Source: Rhizobiales bacterium PAR1
GTDB lineage: Bacteria; Pseudomonadota; Alphaproteobacteria; Rhizobiales; Beijerinckiaceae
Direction of reading: 5' to 3'
Assembly: GCA_002256205.1 (NCBI GenBank)
Contig: NKIW01000005.1
Location: forward strand, 338,830 to 402,829
DNA length: 64,000 nt
Within the stretch, counting starts at the first letter, position 1. Every line of letters begins with the position of its first letter. The notes under the pieces were generated by a model. That model was given only the letters and a program-made list of their open reading frames with translations. It made no database searches and was not told the DNA's origin. A program made the translations under genes and the position numbers. Below are positions 36,577 through 45,177 of this stretch, piece after piece.

Positions 36577-36594
36577 TTCTCAGAATCATGACAA
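36577..36594 (-). promoter_or_regulatory. PHO-box-like site for the pmtA-phn operon
   Basis: On the minus strand: TTGTCAT-GATT-CTGAGAA. The first half matches CTGTCAT at 6 of 7 positions, the second at 4 of 7, with the correct 4-bp spacer. It is followed by AATATCC, a weak -10. Confidence 0.45.
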
Positions 36595-36618
36595 GCCGGC
36601 AAACTGTCTCAGTTCGAA

Positions 36619-36636
36619 TCGTCATATAACTGTAAA
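36619..36636 (+). promoter_or_regulatory. PHO-box-like site for plcP-agt
   Basis: TCGTCAT-ATAA-CTGTAAA: both halves match CTGTCAT at 5 of 7 positions, with a 4-bp AT-rich spacer as in the consensus. It lies 40 bp before the plcP ATG. Confidence 0.5.
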
Positions 36637-36675
36637 AGAGGATGCGTATCCGAATTCGATGATTTGGAGTTCGAT

Positions 36676-37491
36676 ATGTCAGAATCAGAGATGAGATACG
36701 TTCGATCTCTCTTCATCTCCGATGTTCATCTTGGAACATCGGGTTGCAACGCCAATATTCTTCTGGAATTTCTGCGCCGATACGAGGCCAACACGATCTA
36801 TCTCGTCGGGGATATCATCGATGGCTGGCGTCTCTCCTCCGGCTGGTATTGGCCGCAATCGCAGAACGATGTTGTGCAGAAGCTACTGCGCAAGGTGCGC
36901 AAGGGCGCCCATCTGATCTATCTTCCCGGCAATCACGATGAATTCCTGCGTGAATATGTCGGACTCAACTTCGGCAACATCGATATTGTCGACCGCGCGA
37001 TCCATGTCAGCGCAGACAACAAGCAATACCTCGTGTTGCACGGTGACCAGTTCGATGTCGTCGTTGCCCATGCCAAATGGCTCGCGCATCTGGGCGACTG
37101 GGCTTATTCCTTCGCGCTCTGGAGTAACGACATCGTCAATCGTGTCCGGCGCAAGCTTGGCCTGCCGTATTGGTCGCTTTCGGCCTGGGCGAAGCTCAAG
37201 GTCAAGAATGCGGTGAATTTCATTGGCCAGTTCGAGACCGTGCTGGCGGATGAGGCGCGGAAATCCAGCGTCGATGGCATCATCTGCGGCCACATCCACC
37301 ACGCCGCGGACCGCGAGATCGAGGGTGTGCGCTATCTCAACACTGGCGATTGGGTCGAGAGTTGCACGGCGCTTGTCGAGGATTTCGACGGCACGATGCG
37401 CATCGTCCGTTTTGCAGAAGCGTTGCGCGCCGAGGGCATCAGCCTGCCGGCCACGTCTGACCTCGGTACCGATCTCAGGAAGGCCGCCTGA
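36676..37491 (+). CDS. plcP: PlcP-like metallophosphoesterase / phospholipase C for lipid remodelling
   Basis: A 271-residue calcineurin-fold enzyme. Metal-ligand motifs are FISDVHLG, LVGDIIDGW, LPGNHDEF and the late GHIHHAADREIEGVRYLNTGDWVE. It resembles UDP-2,3-diacylglucosamine hydrolase (LpxH) but is closer to rhizobial PlcP, with SGWYWPQSQNDVVQKLLRKVRKGA and DWAYSFALWSNDIVNRVRRKLGLPYWSLS. PlcP cleaves phosphatidylcholine, ethanolamine and glycerol lipids to diacylglycerol during phosphate starvation. The ATG at 36676 has GGAG before it; a TTG four codons earlier is less likely. The glycosyltransferase ATG abuts its stop codon, and the promoter region holds a PHO-box-like site. Confidence 0.86.
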   Translation: MSESEMRYVRSLFISDVHLGTSGCNANILLEFLRRYEANTIYLVGDIIDGWRLSSGWYWPQSQNDVVQKLLRKVRKGAHLIYLPGNHDEFLREYVGLNFGNIDIVDRAIHVSADNKQYLVLHGDQFDVVVAHAKWLAHLGDWAYSFALWSNDIVNRVRRKLGLPYWSLSAWAKLKVKNAVNFIGQFETVLADEARKSSVDGIICGHIHHAADREIEGVRYLNTGDWVESCTALVEDFDGTMRIVRFAEALRAEGISLPATSDLGTDLRKAA

Positions 37492-38568
37492 ATGCGCGTT
37501 CTTCTTGCGACGGACGCCTGGGAGCCGCAGATCAACGGGGTGGTGCGCACGCTTCAACAGGTTCGCGCACACGGCCCTTCGATCGGCATGGAGATCGAGT
37601 TTGTCACGCCCGATCAGTTCCGGAATTTCCCGATGCCCGGCTATCCCGAGATCCGGATGGCGATGGTGCGCGCGGCGGATATTGAAAAGCGCATGGCGGC
37701 TTTCAAGCCGGATGTCGTGCATGTCGCGACCGAGGGGCCTGTCGGCTATGCCGCAAGGCGCGCCACGCTGCGGCAAGGCCTACCGCTGACAACAAGCTAT
37801 CACACCCGCTTCCCCGAGTATTTGCGCGCTCGATTGCCGATCCCTGTCGCGCTCTCCTACGCCGTGCTGCGGCGCTTCCACAACGCGGCGGATGCCATTC
37901 TGGTCTCGACACCATCCTTGAAGGCAGATCTCATCGAGCGAGGTTTTTCGAACCTGATGCACTGGTCGCGCGGGGTGGATCTCGCGCTTTACCGCCCGCG
38001 CACGGAATCGACGGTGGAGTGGCCGCGCCCGGTCTTTCTCAATGTCGGACGGGTCGCGGTCGAGAAGAATCTCGAAGCTTTTCTCTCGCTCGATCTTCCC
38101 GGCACCAAGGTCATTGTAGGGGATGGTCCGCAGCGCGCCGAGTTGCAGGCGCGTTTCCCCGAGGTGGTCTTTCTGGGCTCGAAGACGGGGGCGGCGCTGG
38201 CAGAGATCTACCGGCAGGCGGACGTGTTCGTTTTCCCCAGCCGGACCGATACCTTTGGTGTCGTTCTGCTGGAGGCGCTGGCGTCCGGCCTCCCGGTGGC
38301 GGCCTATCCTGTGATGGGCCCGAAGGATGTCCTCGCTGATACCGGCGCTGGATTGCTGATGGAGGACCTTCGCGCGGCGGCGCTGAGATGCCTCACGCTG
38401 GATCGCCGGGCCTGTCTGGCGCTAGCGGACCGCTATCGCTGGGATGTGTCGATCCGGCAGTTCCGGGACAATCTCGCGCTGGCCTGTCAGAATCATCAGG
38501 CAAGGTTGGTCGGGCGCAAGGCGAGCCAAAGCCCTGACGCTATCCGTGTCGGGGAGTTCTCGCCGTAA
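37492..38568 (+). CDS. agt: GT4 glycosyltransferase, probable Agt (glycolipid synthase acting on diacylglycerol)
   Basis: A 358-residue GT-B fold enzyme. N-terminal LLATDAWEPQINGVVRTL is typical of GT4 lipid glucosyltransferases; the C-terminal nucleotide-sugar motif FPSRTDTFGVVLLEALASGLPVAAY contains the E-x7-E element. The pairing with plcP matches the plcP-agt unit of roseobacters and other marine bacteria, in which Agt adds glucose or glucuronic acid to diacylglycerol released by PlcP. It begins directly after the plcP TGA. Sugar specificity cannot be read from sequence. Confidence 0.78.
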   Translation: MRVLLATDAWEPQINGVVRTLQQVRAHGPSIGMEIEFVTPDQFRNFPMPGYPEIRMAMVRAADIEKRMAAFKPDVVHVATEGPVGYAARRATLRQGLPLTTSYHTRFPEYLRARLPIPVALSYAVLRRFHNAADAILVSTPSLKADLIERGFSNLMHWSRGVDLALYRPRTESTVEWPRPVFLNVGRVAVEKNLEAFLSLDLPGTKVIVGDGPQRAELQARFPEVVFLGSKTGAALAEIYRQADVFVFPSRTDTFGVVLLEALASGLPVAAYPVMGPKDVLADTGAGLLMEDLRAAALRCLTLDRRACLALADRYRWDVSIRQFRDNLALACQNHQARLVGRKASQSPDAIRVGEFSP

Positions 38569-38592
38569 CCGCTGCGGCAGGCGATCAGCCCT

Positions 38593-39015
38593 TCAGGGTC
38601 TTTTTGCCGGCGACAGCCGGTTGTCGAGCATCTTTTTCAGGCGCTCATTTTCCTGCTCGAGCCGCGCAACCTCCTGCTCGAGCCGGGTCAGCCGGTCATA
38701 TTCGGATTGGAGCAGACCGCCGTATTTCCGGCGCCAGGCGAGATAGCTTGCATCGCTCATGCCGATCTTTCGGCAGAGTTCATCCAGCGGAACCCCTTCT
38801 TCCGCGCCCTGAAGAATATAGGCAATCTGGTATTCGGTCAGCTTTGTTCCGCGCTTCGGTCTTTTGCCGGCGCCAACGCCGTAATTCAGGCCGGCATCTT
38901 CGTAGCTGCTCCAGTCGAAACGGGTGGAAACAGAAGGTGAAGGGGCTGGAACGGATGTAAAACTATTGCTTTGCCCCGCGAGCACACCAGCCGTGTTTTT
39001 ACGCGTGCGACTCAT
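38593..39015 (-). CDS. orphan IS3-type transposase OrfA-like helix-turn-helix protein
   Basis: A 140-residue protein. Residues about 58-140 resemble the OrfA product of IS3/IS407-type elements: YQIAYILQGAEEGVPLDELCRKIGMSDASYLAWRRKYG, then a leucine-zipper coiled coil (RLEQEVARLEQENERLKKML). The first 55 residues are a Ser/Thr/Pro-rich extension not expected in OrfA. No OrfB (DDE) partner and no terminal inverted repeats were found; the gene ends 24 bp from the glycosyltransferase stop. It is either an insertion-sequence remnant or a co-opted DNA-binding protein. Confidence 0.68.
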   Translation of the reverse strand: MSRTRKNTAGVLAGQSNSFTSVPAPSPSVSTRFDWSSYEDAGLNYGVGAGKRPKRGTKLTEYQIAYILQGAEEGVPLDELCRKIGMSDASYLAWRRKYGGLLQSEYDRLTRLEQEVARLEQENERLKKMLDNRLSPAKRP

Positions 39016-39175
39016 TTTTACGGCAAGGCCCCAGAATCAGCATCCAAGTTCCCAATTGGATTGCGGATATCTGCGGTGAATTCCTAGATCGGAAGAATTC
39101 CCACGTAGAGATACGGGGTGGAGTACCAAGTGGCTCCGGTTAAGAGTATCCAACAGCAGACTGGAGCCAAGAGGC

Positions 39176-40858
39176 ATGCCGCACATGCCCGTACCCTTGA
39201 AATCGAGCGAACCTGTTCAGGACGAAGCATCTGACGTTCGATCGACGCTGAAGCACGTGAACCAGCCCACCGCGCTGGAGATTTTCGCGGCCTTCTATCC
39301 CTTGGCGACAGGATATCTGCTCGCTTATGCCGCGCTGGATTGGATCAGTTCTGCTGACTTGTCCTTTCCGTTGCGTGTGAGCTTCTGGAATCCGCTCGCC
39401 GGCCTCGATCTCGTTCTGCTGATTTATGGCGGCTGGCGCTATTTCCCGCTCGTTCTTCTGGCGCCGCTGCTGGCTGATCTGGCTTTCGGACGCGTATCGT
39501 TCGTCTGGGATATGGAGGTCGGGCAGATGCTCGTCTCAGGGTTGGCCTCTTCAGTCGGGGTTTTCATCCTGCAGAGGTCCGTGACCCGGTTTGATCCGAA
39601 ATTGCAGAGCATGCGCGATATCGGAATGCTCCTCCTAGCTGGCTCCATCGCCTCGCTTCTATATGCCTCGGGGAACGTCGCGATGGCGCTTGGAAAGGGT
39701 CTGCTGAAGACGGAAGAGGCCTTCCTGGCCTTCCGGATGTTCGGCGTGGGACAATTTTCCGGAATGATCTCGCTGACACCGCTGCTGTTGATGCGTCTGA
39801 TGGGCGAGAGCCATCTGTTGGATAACAAGCGACGGCTCGCGCTCGGCATCGCGATAGGCAGCATCGTTCTGGCCTTAACACTCGTGCGCGGGCAGGACAT
39901 TTATGTCTGGTTCTTCCTGCTCGCCATTCCGGTGGCCTGGATGGCTATTCTCGCGGGTGTTGAAGGCGCTTGCCTCGGCCTTCTGGCGGTGCAGATCGGC
40001 GTGGTTCTGCATATTGGAACCCAACATGCGCTGATTGGTCAGGTCAGCATCCTTCAGGCGCGCCTGCTTGTGCTGTGCCTGACAGCTCTCGCCATCGGCG
40101 TTCTGATGTCCGAGCGTCGAAAATTCGAGCAACAGGTCCGCCAGCATCAGGAAGCTCTTTTCCGTCTGGGACGGATCGGCAGCATGGGCGAGGTTGCTGC
40201 GGCGATCGCCCATGAAATCAACCAGCCCCTGATGGCGGCCGGAACCTATATGCGCTTGGTCGAAACCTCTCTGGCTTCAGCGACTGTGGATCGCAACGAG
40301 GCTGCGCAGATCACCCGGAAGGCCGTTGAGCAGATTGACCGTGCGGCAGAGGTCATCCGGAATATTCGTGGCCTGACCAAACTCGATCGCAGCGGTCGGC
40401 TCGAGCATCGGCTTTCGGCGCTGGTTGAGAATGCGCTCAAGATTTGCAGGATCGGGCTTGAGGAGCGCCAGATCAGCTGTCGCGTCGTTCTCGCGCCGGA
40501 CCTGCCGCCAGTTTATGTCATCGGCATCCAGATCGAACAGGTGCTTGTCAATCTGATCCAGAATGCCGCCGATGCGGTGACTCCCGGTCGCGGCACGATC
40601 GTGATTTCCGCGATTCCTCTCGGGCGAGACAAGGTCGAGGTGAGCGTTTCCGATAATGGAACCGGCTTTCCCGAGCCGCTCCTTGATGGCGAATCCCTCC
40701 TGTTCTGGACGACCAAGATCGACGGGAACGGGATCGGCCTCTCGTTGTGCCGAACCATCGTTGAAGCCCATGAGGGCAAATTTCAGCTCAAGAATGTCGC
40801 GTCAGGCGCCATTGTTCATTTCACTCTTCCTGTAGCAGGCCCATTCTCCCATGACTGA
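39176..40858 (+). CDS. MASE1-type sensor histidine kinase
   Basis: A 560-residue kinase. A MASE1-like membrane sensor of about eight to ten helices (residues 35-310, with FWNPLAGLDLVLLIYGGWRY) is followed by the H-box GEVAAAIAHEINQPLMAAG with His346, N-box VNLIQNAADAV and G-boxes SDNGTGF and GNGIGLSLCRTI. The HEINQPL H-box is that of FixL/DctB-type kinases. The response regulator gene overlaps its last 8 bp, so they form a pair. The signal is unknown. A second ATG three codons in (MPVPLK) is possible. Confidence 0.9.
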   Translation: MPHMPVPLKSSEPVQDEASDVRSTLKHVNQPTALEIFAAFYPLATGYLLAYAALDWISSADLSFPLRVSFWNPLAGLDLVLLIYGGWRYFPLVLLAPLLADLAFGRVSFVWDMEVGQMLVSGLASSVGVFILQRSVTRFDPKLQSMRDIGMLLLAGSIASLLYASGNVAMALGKGLLKTEEAFLAFRMFGVGQFSGMISLTPLLLMRLMGESHLLDNKRRLALGIAIGSIVLALTLVRGQDIYVWFFLLAIPVAWMAILAGVEGACLGLLAVQIGVVLHIGTQHALIGQVSILQARLLVLCLTALAIGVLMSERRKFEQQVRQHQEALFRLGRIGSMGEVAAAIAHEINQPLMAAGTYMRLVETSLASATVDRNEAAQITRKAVEQIDRAAEVIRNIRGLTKLDRSGRLEHRLSALVENALKICRIGLEERQISCRVVLAPDLPPVYVIGIQIEQVLVNLIQNAADAVTPGRGTIVISAIPLGRDKVEVSVSDNGTGFPEPLLDGESLLFWTTKIDGNGIGLSLCRTIVEAHEGKFQLKNVASGAIVHFTLPVAGPFSHD

Positions 40859-41459
40859 TCTGATCCGGCTGGCACTGATTGACGACGATGACGCGGTGCT
40901 GGACGCCCTGAGTCTCTATTTGCTTCGGAATGGCATTTCGGTGACCTGTTTTTCGGGCGCGGAGCCGTTTCTGGCACTGGCGGAAAAGGAGGCGGCGTTC
41001 AATTGCGTGGTGGCGGACGTCAAGATGCCCGGCATGAGCGGCGTGGATCTGATGCTGCACCTGCAGCAAAATCCCGGTAGTCCTGCTGTCATCCTGATCA
41101 CCGGGCATGGCGATATTGATATGGCGGTGATGGCGATCAAGGCTGGCGCCTTCGATTTCCTCGAAAAGCCATTCGATGAAATCCGGCTGCTGGATTGTAT
41201 CCGGCGCGCGGTTTCCCTGACGGAGGAGCGGCGGGCGGAACTGGCCCAGCAGTCCGCGATGCGTCTTCGCATCAGTTCGCTCCCCAAACGTCAGCGTGAA
41301 GTGATGGATCTGGCGATTTCCGGGCTCTCCAATAAGGAGATTGCCCATCAGCTCAAGATCAGCCCCCGGACGGTGGAGGGCCACAGGGCATGGGTTATGC
41401 AGCGGCTCGGCGCGCGGAATCTCGCGGAACTGATCCGGATGGTCATGAGTTCTTCCTGA
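40851..41459 (+). CDS. FixJ/NarL-type response regulator
   Basis: A 202-residue regulator. Receiver residues are the DDDD cluster (11-14), phospho-acceptor Asp56 (VVADVKMPGMSGVDL), Thr in LITGHGDI and Lys in LEKPFDE. The LuxR-type output domain reads LPKRQREVMDLAISGLSNKEIAHQLKISPRTVEGHRAWVM. It is translationally coupled to the MASE1 kinase. It may control a nearby process such as the convergent flagellin genes, but no operator was found to support that. Confidence 0.93.
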   Translation: MTDLIRLALIDDDDAVLDALSLYLLRNGISVTCFSGAEPFLALAEKEAAFNCVVADVKMPGMSGVDLMLHLQQNPGSPAVILITGHGDIDMAVMAIKAGAFDFLEKPFDEIRLLDCIRRAVSLTEERRAELAQQSAMRLRISSLPKRQREVMDLAISGLSNKEIAHQLKISPRTVEGHRAWVMQRLGARNLAELIRMVMSSS

Positions 41460-41474
41460 TCGTGCAACAAAAAA

Positions 41475-41496
41475 GGCGGCAGGTTTCCCTGCCGCC
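41475..41496 (-). terminator. intrinsic terminator of the first flagellin gene, shared with the FixJ gene
   Basis: A 9-bp stem GGCGGCAGG / CCTGCCGCC with loop TTTC. On the minus strand it is followed by TTTTTTG; on the plus strand by CTGATTGTTTC. It lies between the two convergent stop codons. Confidence 0.88.
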
Positions 41497-41521
41497 CTGA
41501 TTGTTTCTTTGCTTGTCGGGA

Positions 41522-43159
41522 TCAGCCGAGCAGGCGAAGCAGGCCCTGGGCGTTCTGGGTGCCGGCCGAGAAGGCCTGAACCGCGAACTGCTGCTGGGTC
41601 TGGAGCGCGGTGAGCTTGGCCGATTCTTCCGCCACATCCGCGGCAACGAGATCGTCGCTGAGGACCTGCATGTCCGAACCGTAGGACTTGTTGATGTCAA
41701 AGCGGTCCGACATGTAGCTGTTGAAGGTCGCAAGCTTCGCCTGCAGATCACGGATGATCGTCAGCGCGGTGTTGGTCGAGGCCGCCGAGAGCTGGATCGC
41801 CGCGTCCGTGGTCCAGGCCGTGCCCGGCGAGGTCAGGCCGAGCGGAGTATTCGCCGAGACGAGGCCCTGGATGTTCTGACCGGTCACCACGACGGTGTTG
41901 CCGGCGAATTCATCCATGACCACGCCGAGGTTCTGACCGGCGAGCAGGTTACGGCCGTTCTGAACCGGATTGTTGACCACCAACAGGTTGAGGTTGTTGA
42001 TCAGCGCGTCGAACTGCGCACCGTATTGCAGACGGAGCGAGTTGTTGGTTGAAAGCGGCGCCGAATAGCTCGTCGTCGGAACGTTCGCCCAGCCGACCGT
42101 ACCGCCGCTCGCCGTCGAGGTAAATGCACCGACACCAGCGAGGAGCTTCATGTCGCCGCCATTGGAGTTGCGGATGCGCAGCATGGTCGCACCAGCCACA
42201 CCGGCGGTGTTCGCGAGTTCCATCACCACGCCCTTGGTCTGGAACAGGTTGTTGAACTCGGTGATCATTGCGGTGATGTTCGTCGCGTTGGTCGTATTGG
42301 CATAGGCCTGAGCCTGACCGTTACCATCCTGGAACACGAGCGAGGAGCCGGTCGCGATGGCCGTTGCACCAGTGACGGCAACAGTGCCGGCAACCGAGCC
42401 GCCGTAGGACACGGTGAAGCCGGTTTCGTTCGCTGCGAGCGTCGGCGCCGTGGCAGCAACGTTGGCGAAATAGGCGGCCGCGTTCGCACCCGTCAGGGTC
42501 GTGGTGGCACCCGTACCGGTCGAAAGACCGAGGAGATCGTCCATCACGGTTTCGGTCGACTTGCCGTCGAAGCGGAAGTCCTTGCCGTTGGTCGAGGTGA
42601 ACTTGATCTGGGTCTGGCCGGCCGTGGTCGAGGGCTCGAAGGTCATCTGGACGCCGATATTGGCGGAGTTCAGCGCATCGGCGATCGTGCCCCACGAAAC
42701 CGACTGGTTGGTCGCGCCGGAGTTCCAGGTGTAGGTGAAGTTCTGGCCCGAATCCGAGGTGATCGAGAAGTTGTACTGCATGTTGGCGACAGTACCGGCA
42801 ACGTTGGTCGTCGAGAGGATGTTGGCCGTGGTCTGGGCCGAACGGGTCGAGGCTGCGCCTTCGGCCTGAGCCTTACGGGCGAGTTCCTGCGCCGAATTGA
42901 CGATGCTGATCATCGACGAGAGGGTCTTGTCGGTGGTAGCCAGCGTCTTGAGGGCGAGCGAGATGTTGTTGTTGACCGAATCGAGCGACTTCGCGCGGTT
43001 CTTCATGGTGTCCGACATGCGGTAGCGGGTCGCATCGTCGGCGGCACCGAAGATGGCCTTGCCGGTCGAGACGCGCTTCTGGGAAACCTGGAAGAGCGCG
43101 TTGGTCTGCTGAAGCATAGCGACGTTTGCCGCGGTGGCGGCATTAAAAGCGACTGACAT
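41522..43159 (-). CDS. flagellin (545 residues)
   Basis: A 545-residue flagellin. The N-terminal D0/D1 helices run through MLQQTNALFQVSQKRVSTGKAIFGAADDATRY, and the C-terminal D1/D0 through FNSYMSDRFDINKSY and AVQAFSAGTQNAQGLLRLLG. The central 300 residues are Thr/Ala/Gly/Asn-rich, as expected for the surface-exposed part. GAAGGTG lies before the ATG. It is highly similar in plan to the flagellin gene just upstream and arose by tandem duplication. Each gene has its own terminator. Confidence 0.95.
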   Translation of the reverse strand: MSVAFNAATAANVAMLQQTNALFQVSQKRVSTGKAIFGAADDATRYRMSDTMKNRAKSLDSVNNNISLALKTLATTDKTLSSMISIVNSAQELARKAQAEGAASTRSAQTTANILSTTNVAGTVANMQYNFSITSDSGQNFTYTWNSGATNQSVSWGTIADALNSANIGVQMTFEPSTTAGQTQIKFTSTNGKDFRFDGKSTETVMDDLLGLSTGTGATTTLTGANAAAYFANVAATAPTLAANETGFTVSYGGSVAGTVAVTGATAIATGSSLVFQDGNGQAQAYANTTNATNITAMITEFNNLFQTKGVVMELANTAGVAGATMLRIRNSNGGDMKLLAGVGAFTSTASGGTVGWANVPTTSYSAPLSTNNSLRLQYGAQFDALINNLNLLVVNNPVQNGRNLLAGQNLGVVMDEFAGNTVVVTGQNIQGLVSANTPLGLTSPGTAWTTDAAIQLSAASTNTALTIIRDLQAKLATFNSYMSDRFDINKSYGSDMQVLSDDLVAADVAEESAKLTALQTQQQFAVQAFSAGTQNAQGLLRLLG

Positions 43160-43305
43160 AGTTTTGCACCTTCTGTTGCATGGTCAGAGGCCATCCTGGC
43201 CTCACGAGCGAAACCACAGGGGAGTGGGTTCGACCTCGCAACGGTGCGCTCGGTAATCATAACCGAGGGTTAATACGTAACCTTGAGAAACATGGTGTCT
43301 GAACC

Positions 43306-43313
43306 ATGGTTAA
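43306..43313 (-). promoter_or_regulatory. CtrA-like half-site (TTAACCAT) upstream of flagellin
   Basis: TTAACCAT on the minus strand, about 147 bp before the flagellin ATG; a related TTAACCC lies at 43267-43273. This is the known CtrA half-site sequence, but the match is short. Confidence 0.35.
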
Positions 43314-43354
43314 TACGGAAGAAATCGGTAATATTAATAAAGTCCAAAACAAAA

Positions 43355-43378
43355 AAAGCGGCCGTTTCAGGCCGCTTT
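43355..43378 (-). terminator. intrinsic terminator of the second flagellin gene
   Basis: Stem AAAGCGGCC / GGCCGCTTT, six-base loop, followed on the minus strand by a run of seven T. It separates the two flagellin genes. Confidence 0.9.
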
Positions 43379-43402
43379 CCAGAATTCGAGAAAAAATCCT
43401 AA

Positions 43403-44974
43403 TCAACTCAGGAGCTTGAGCAGGGACTGCTCATTCTGGTTGCCGATGGTCAATGCCTGAACGGCAAACTGCTGGCGGGTTTGCAGCGCCATCAGGTTCG
43501 CGCTTTCTTCCGAGGTGTCGGAGGAAACAAGCTCGTCGCCTTGCGTGTTCAGATCGCCCTGATAGGCCTTGTTCAGGTCATAGCGCGATTTGATGTAGCT
43601 GTTGAAGGTAGCGAACTGGGCCTGAAAATCACGGATGTTGATCAGGGCCTGATTGGCCTGCGTCGCCGAGGTCTGAATATTCTGGTCGCTAGTCCAGCTT
43701 GAGCCTGCTTGCGCAAGGGTCAAGGTTCCGGCGGCGGTGATATTAATGCCGGTGATGGTCAACGGGTTGCCGGCGAATTCATCCATCACGACGTTCATAT
43801 TCTGGCCGGTCAGCAGGTTTCGGCCGTTCTGAACCGGATTGTTTTGCACCAGAAGATCGAGATTGACGATGATCGCATCGTATTGCTTGCCGTAGGCGAG
43901 ACGCAGCGCATTGTTCGAGGAAAGCGGAGAGGCATAACCCACCGTGATGCCGGGAAAGCCAACCGCGCCGGCGGCGGCAAAAGCACCGGTGCCGGAGAGA
44001 ATCTGCATATCGCTGCCGTTCATATTCCGCATGCGGAACTGGAGCGGGCCTGCCGCGCCACCGGTCTGGTTGACGAGCTCGGCCTTGATGCCTGCGCCCA
44101 TCGCCGTGATATCGGTGATGACTTGCGTGAGGGTCGTTGCCGCACCGTAGCTCAGGGTGCGAATGCCGCCGGTGCCATCCATGAAGGTGAGGGTCGTACC
44201 TGCAGCGATCGCTGTCGCGCCAGTCACACCGCCGCCAACATTGCCAGTGACCTGGCCGCCATAAGACACGGTGAAGCCTTTTTCGTTCGCCGCCGGCGCA
44301 GCGATGCCGGTCGCGAAGAGGTTAGCCGGGTTGAAAACCTGACCGGTGGGCGTTGTGAGGCCGGTCAGATCGTCCATCACGTTTTCGTCGGTCACAGCGT
44401 CGAAGGTAAAATCTTTGTCGTTGTTCGAAACGAAGCGGAGGTTGGTCTGGTTGGCCGTCGTCGAGGGGACGAATTCCGCCGTGATGCCGATATTCGCCGA
44501 ATTCAGCGCATCGACGACATTGCCCCATGTCACGGTGGTCGAATTGAAGGTGTAGGTGAAATTCTTGCCCGTATCCGAGGTCACCGAGAATTTCGAGCCG
44601 ACGACGACGCCGGTCACGACCGTGGATGAGCTGAGGTTTGCGGTCGCGCTGGCACTGCGCAGACCGGCGGCGCCTTCCGCCTGAGCGCGCCGGATCAGCG
44701 TTTGAGCCGATTCAAGCAGGCCGACCATGTTTTTCAGGGTCTTGTCCGTCGCGTCGAGCGTGGAGAGACCAAGGCTCACATTGTTGTTGATGTCGCTGAG
44801 CTGACGGCCGCGCCCGAGCATAGTCTCGGACATCTTGTAACGGGTAGCGTCATCGGCGGCACCGAAGACTTTCTTGCCTGTGGCAACGCGCTTCTGGGTC
44901 AGCTGAAACAGCTCGTTCGTCCGCTGGAGGATGGCGACATTCGCATTGGTCGCGTCATTCATCAGGATCGTCAT
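43403..44974 (-). CDS. flagellin (523 residues)
   Basis: A 523-residue flagellin with N-terminal LQRTNELFQLTQKRVATGKKVFGAADDATRYKMSETML and C-terminal FNSYIKSRYDLNKAYQGD and AVQALTIGNQNEQSLLKLLS. Short blocks in the centre are shared with the other flagellin (for example NNALRL-YGKQYDA and GRNLLTGQNMNVVMDEFAGN), so the two are paralogues. AGAAGGTG precedes the ATG at 44974; an internal ATG four codons later (MNDATN) is an alternative. The promoter region upstream contains four GGTTAA repeats. Confidence 0.95.
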   Translation of the reverse strand: MTILMNDATNANVAILQRTNELFQLTQKRVATGKKVFGAADDATRYKMSETMLGRGRQLSDINNNVSLGLSTLDATDKTLKNMVGLLESAQTLIRRAQAEGAAGLRSASATANLSSSTVVTGVVVGSKFSVTSDTGKNFTYTFNSTTVTWGNVVDALNSANIGITAEFVPSTTANQTNLRFVSNNDKDFTFDAVTDENVMDDLTGLTTPTGQVFNPANLFATGIAAPAANEKGFTVSYGGQVTGNVGGGVTGATAIAAGTTLTFMDGTGGIRTLSYGAATTLTQVITDITAMGAGIKAELVNQTGGAAGPLQFRMRNMNGSDMQILSGTGAFAAAGAVGFPGITVGYASPLSSNNALRLAYGKQYDAIIVNLDLLVQNNPVQNGRNLLTGQNMNVVMDEFAGNPLTITGINITAAGTLTLAQAGSSWTSDQNIQTSATQANQALINIRDFQAQFATFNSYIKSRYDLNKAYQGDLNTQGDELVSSDTSEESANLMALQTRQQFAVQALTIGNQNEQSLLKLLS

Positions 44975-45107
44975 CGGGGCACCTTCTGTGTCGGTCTTCG
45001 GCCCCTATGCCGTGCTCCCTGGCGATCCTCGCCATCTTTGCGGAGCATGGTTTCCGGGGCTTTATCAGCCTTCTGGAGGCAGAGTGCACCCGGATCGTCT
45101 AAGGCTT

Positions 45108-45177
45108 GGTTAAAAAATGTTAGGGTTAACAAAAAAGACTTTGTTAGGGTTAATCAGAGTTCAAAAAACATGGTTAA
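45108..45177 (-). promoter_or_regulatory. cluster of four TTAACC repeats upstream of flagellin
   Basis: GGTTAA (TTAACC on the coding strand) occurs at 45108-45113, 45124-45129, 45148-45153 and 45172-45177. The second and third lie in a 12-bp direct repeat TGTTAGGGTTAA; the last extends to the CtrA half-site TTAACCAT. Candidate regulator-binding array. Confidence 0.5.

Noticed and set aside
38593..39015. complete insertion sequence
   Set aside because: No OrfB, no DDE motif, no terminal inverted repeats or target duplication were found around the OrfA-like gene.
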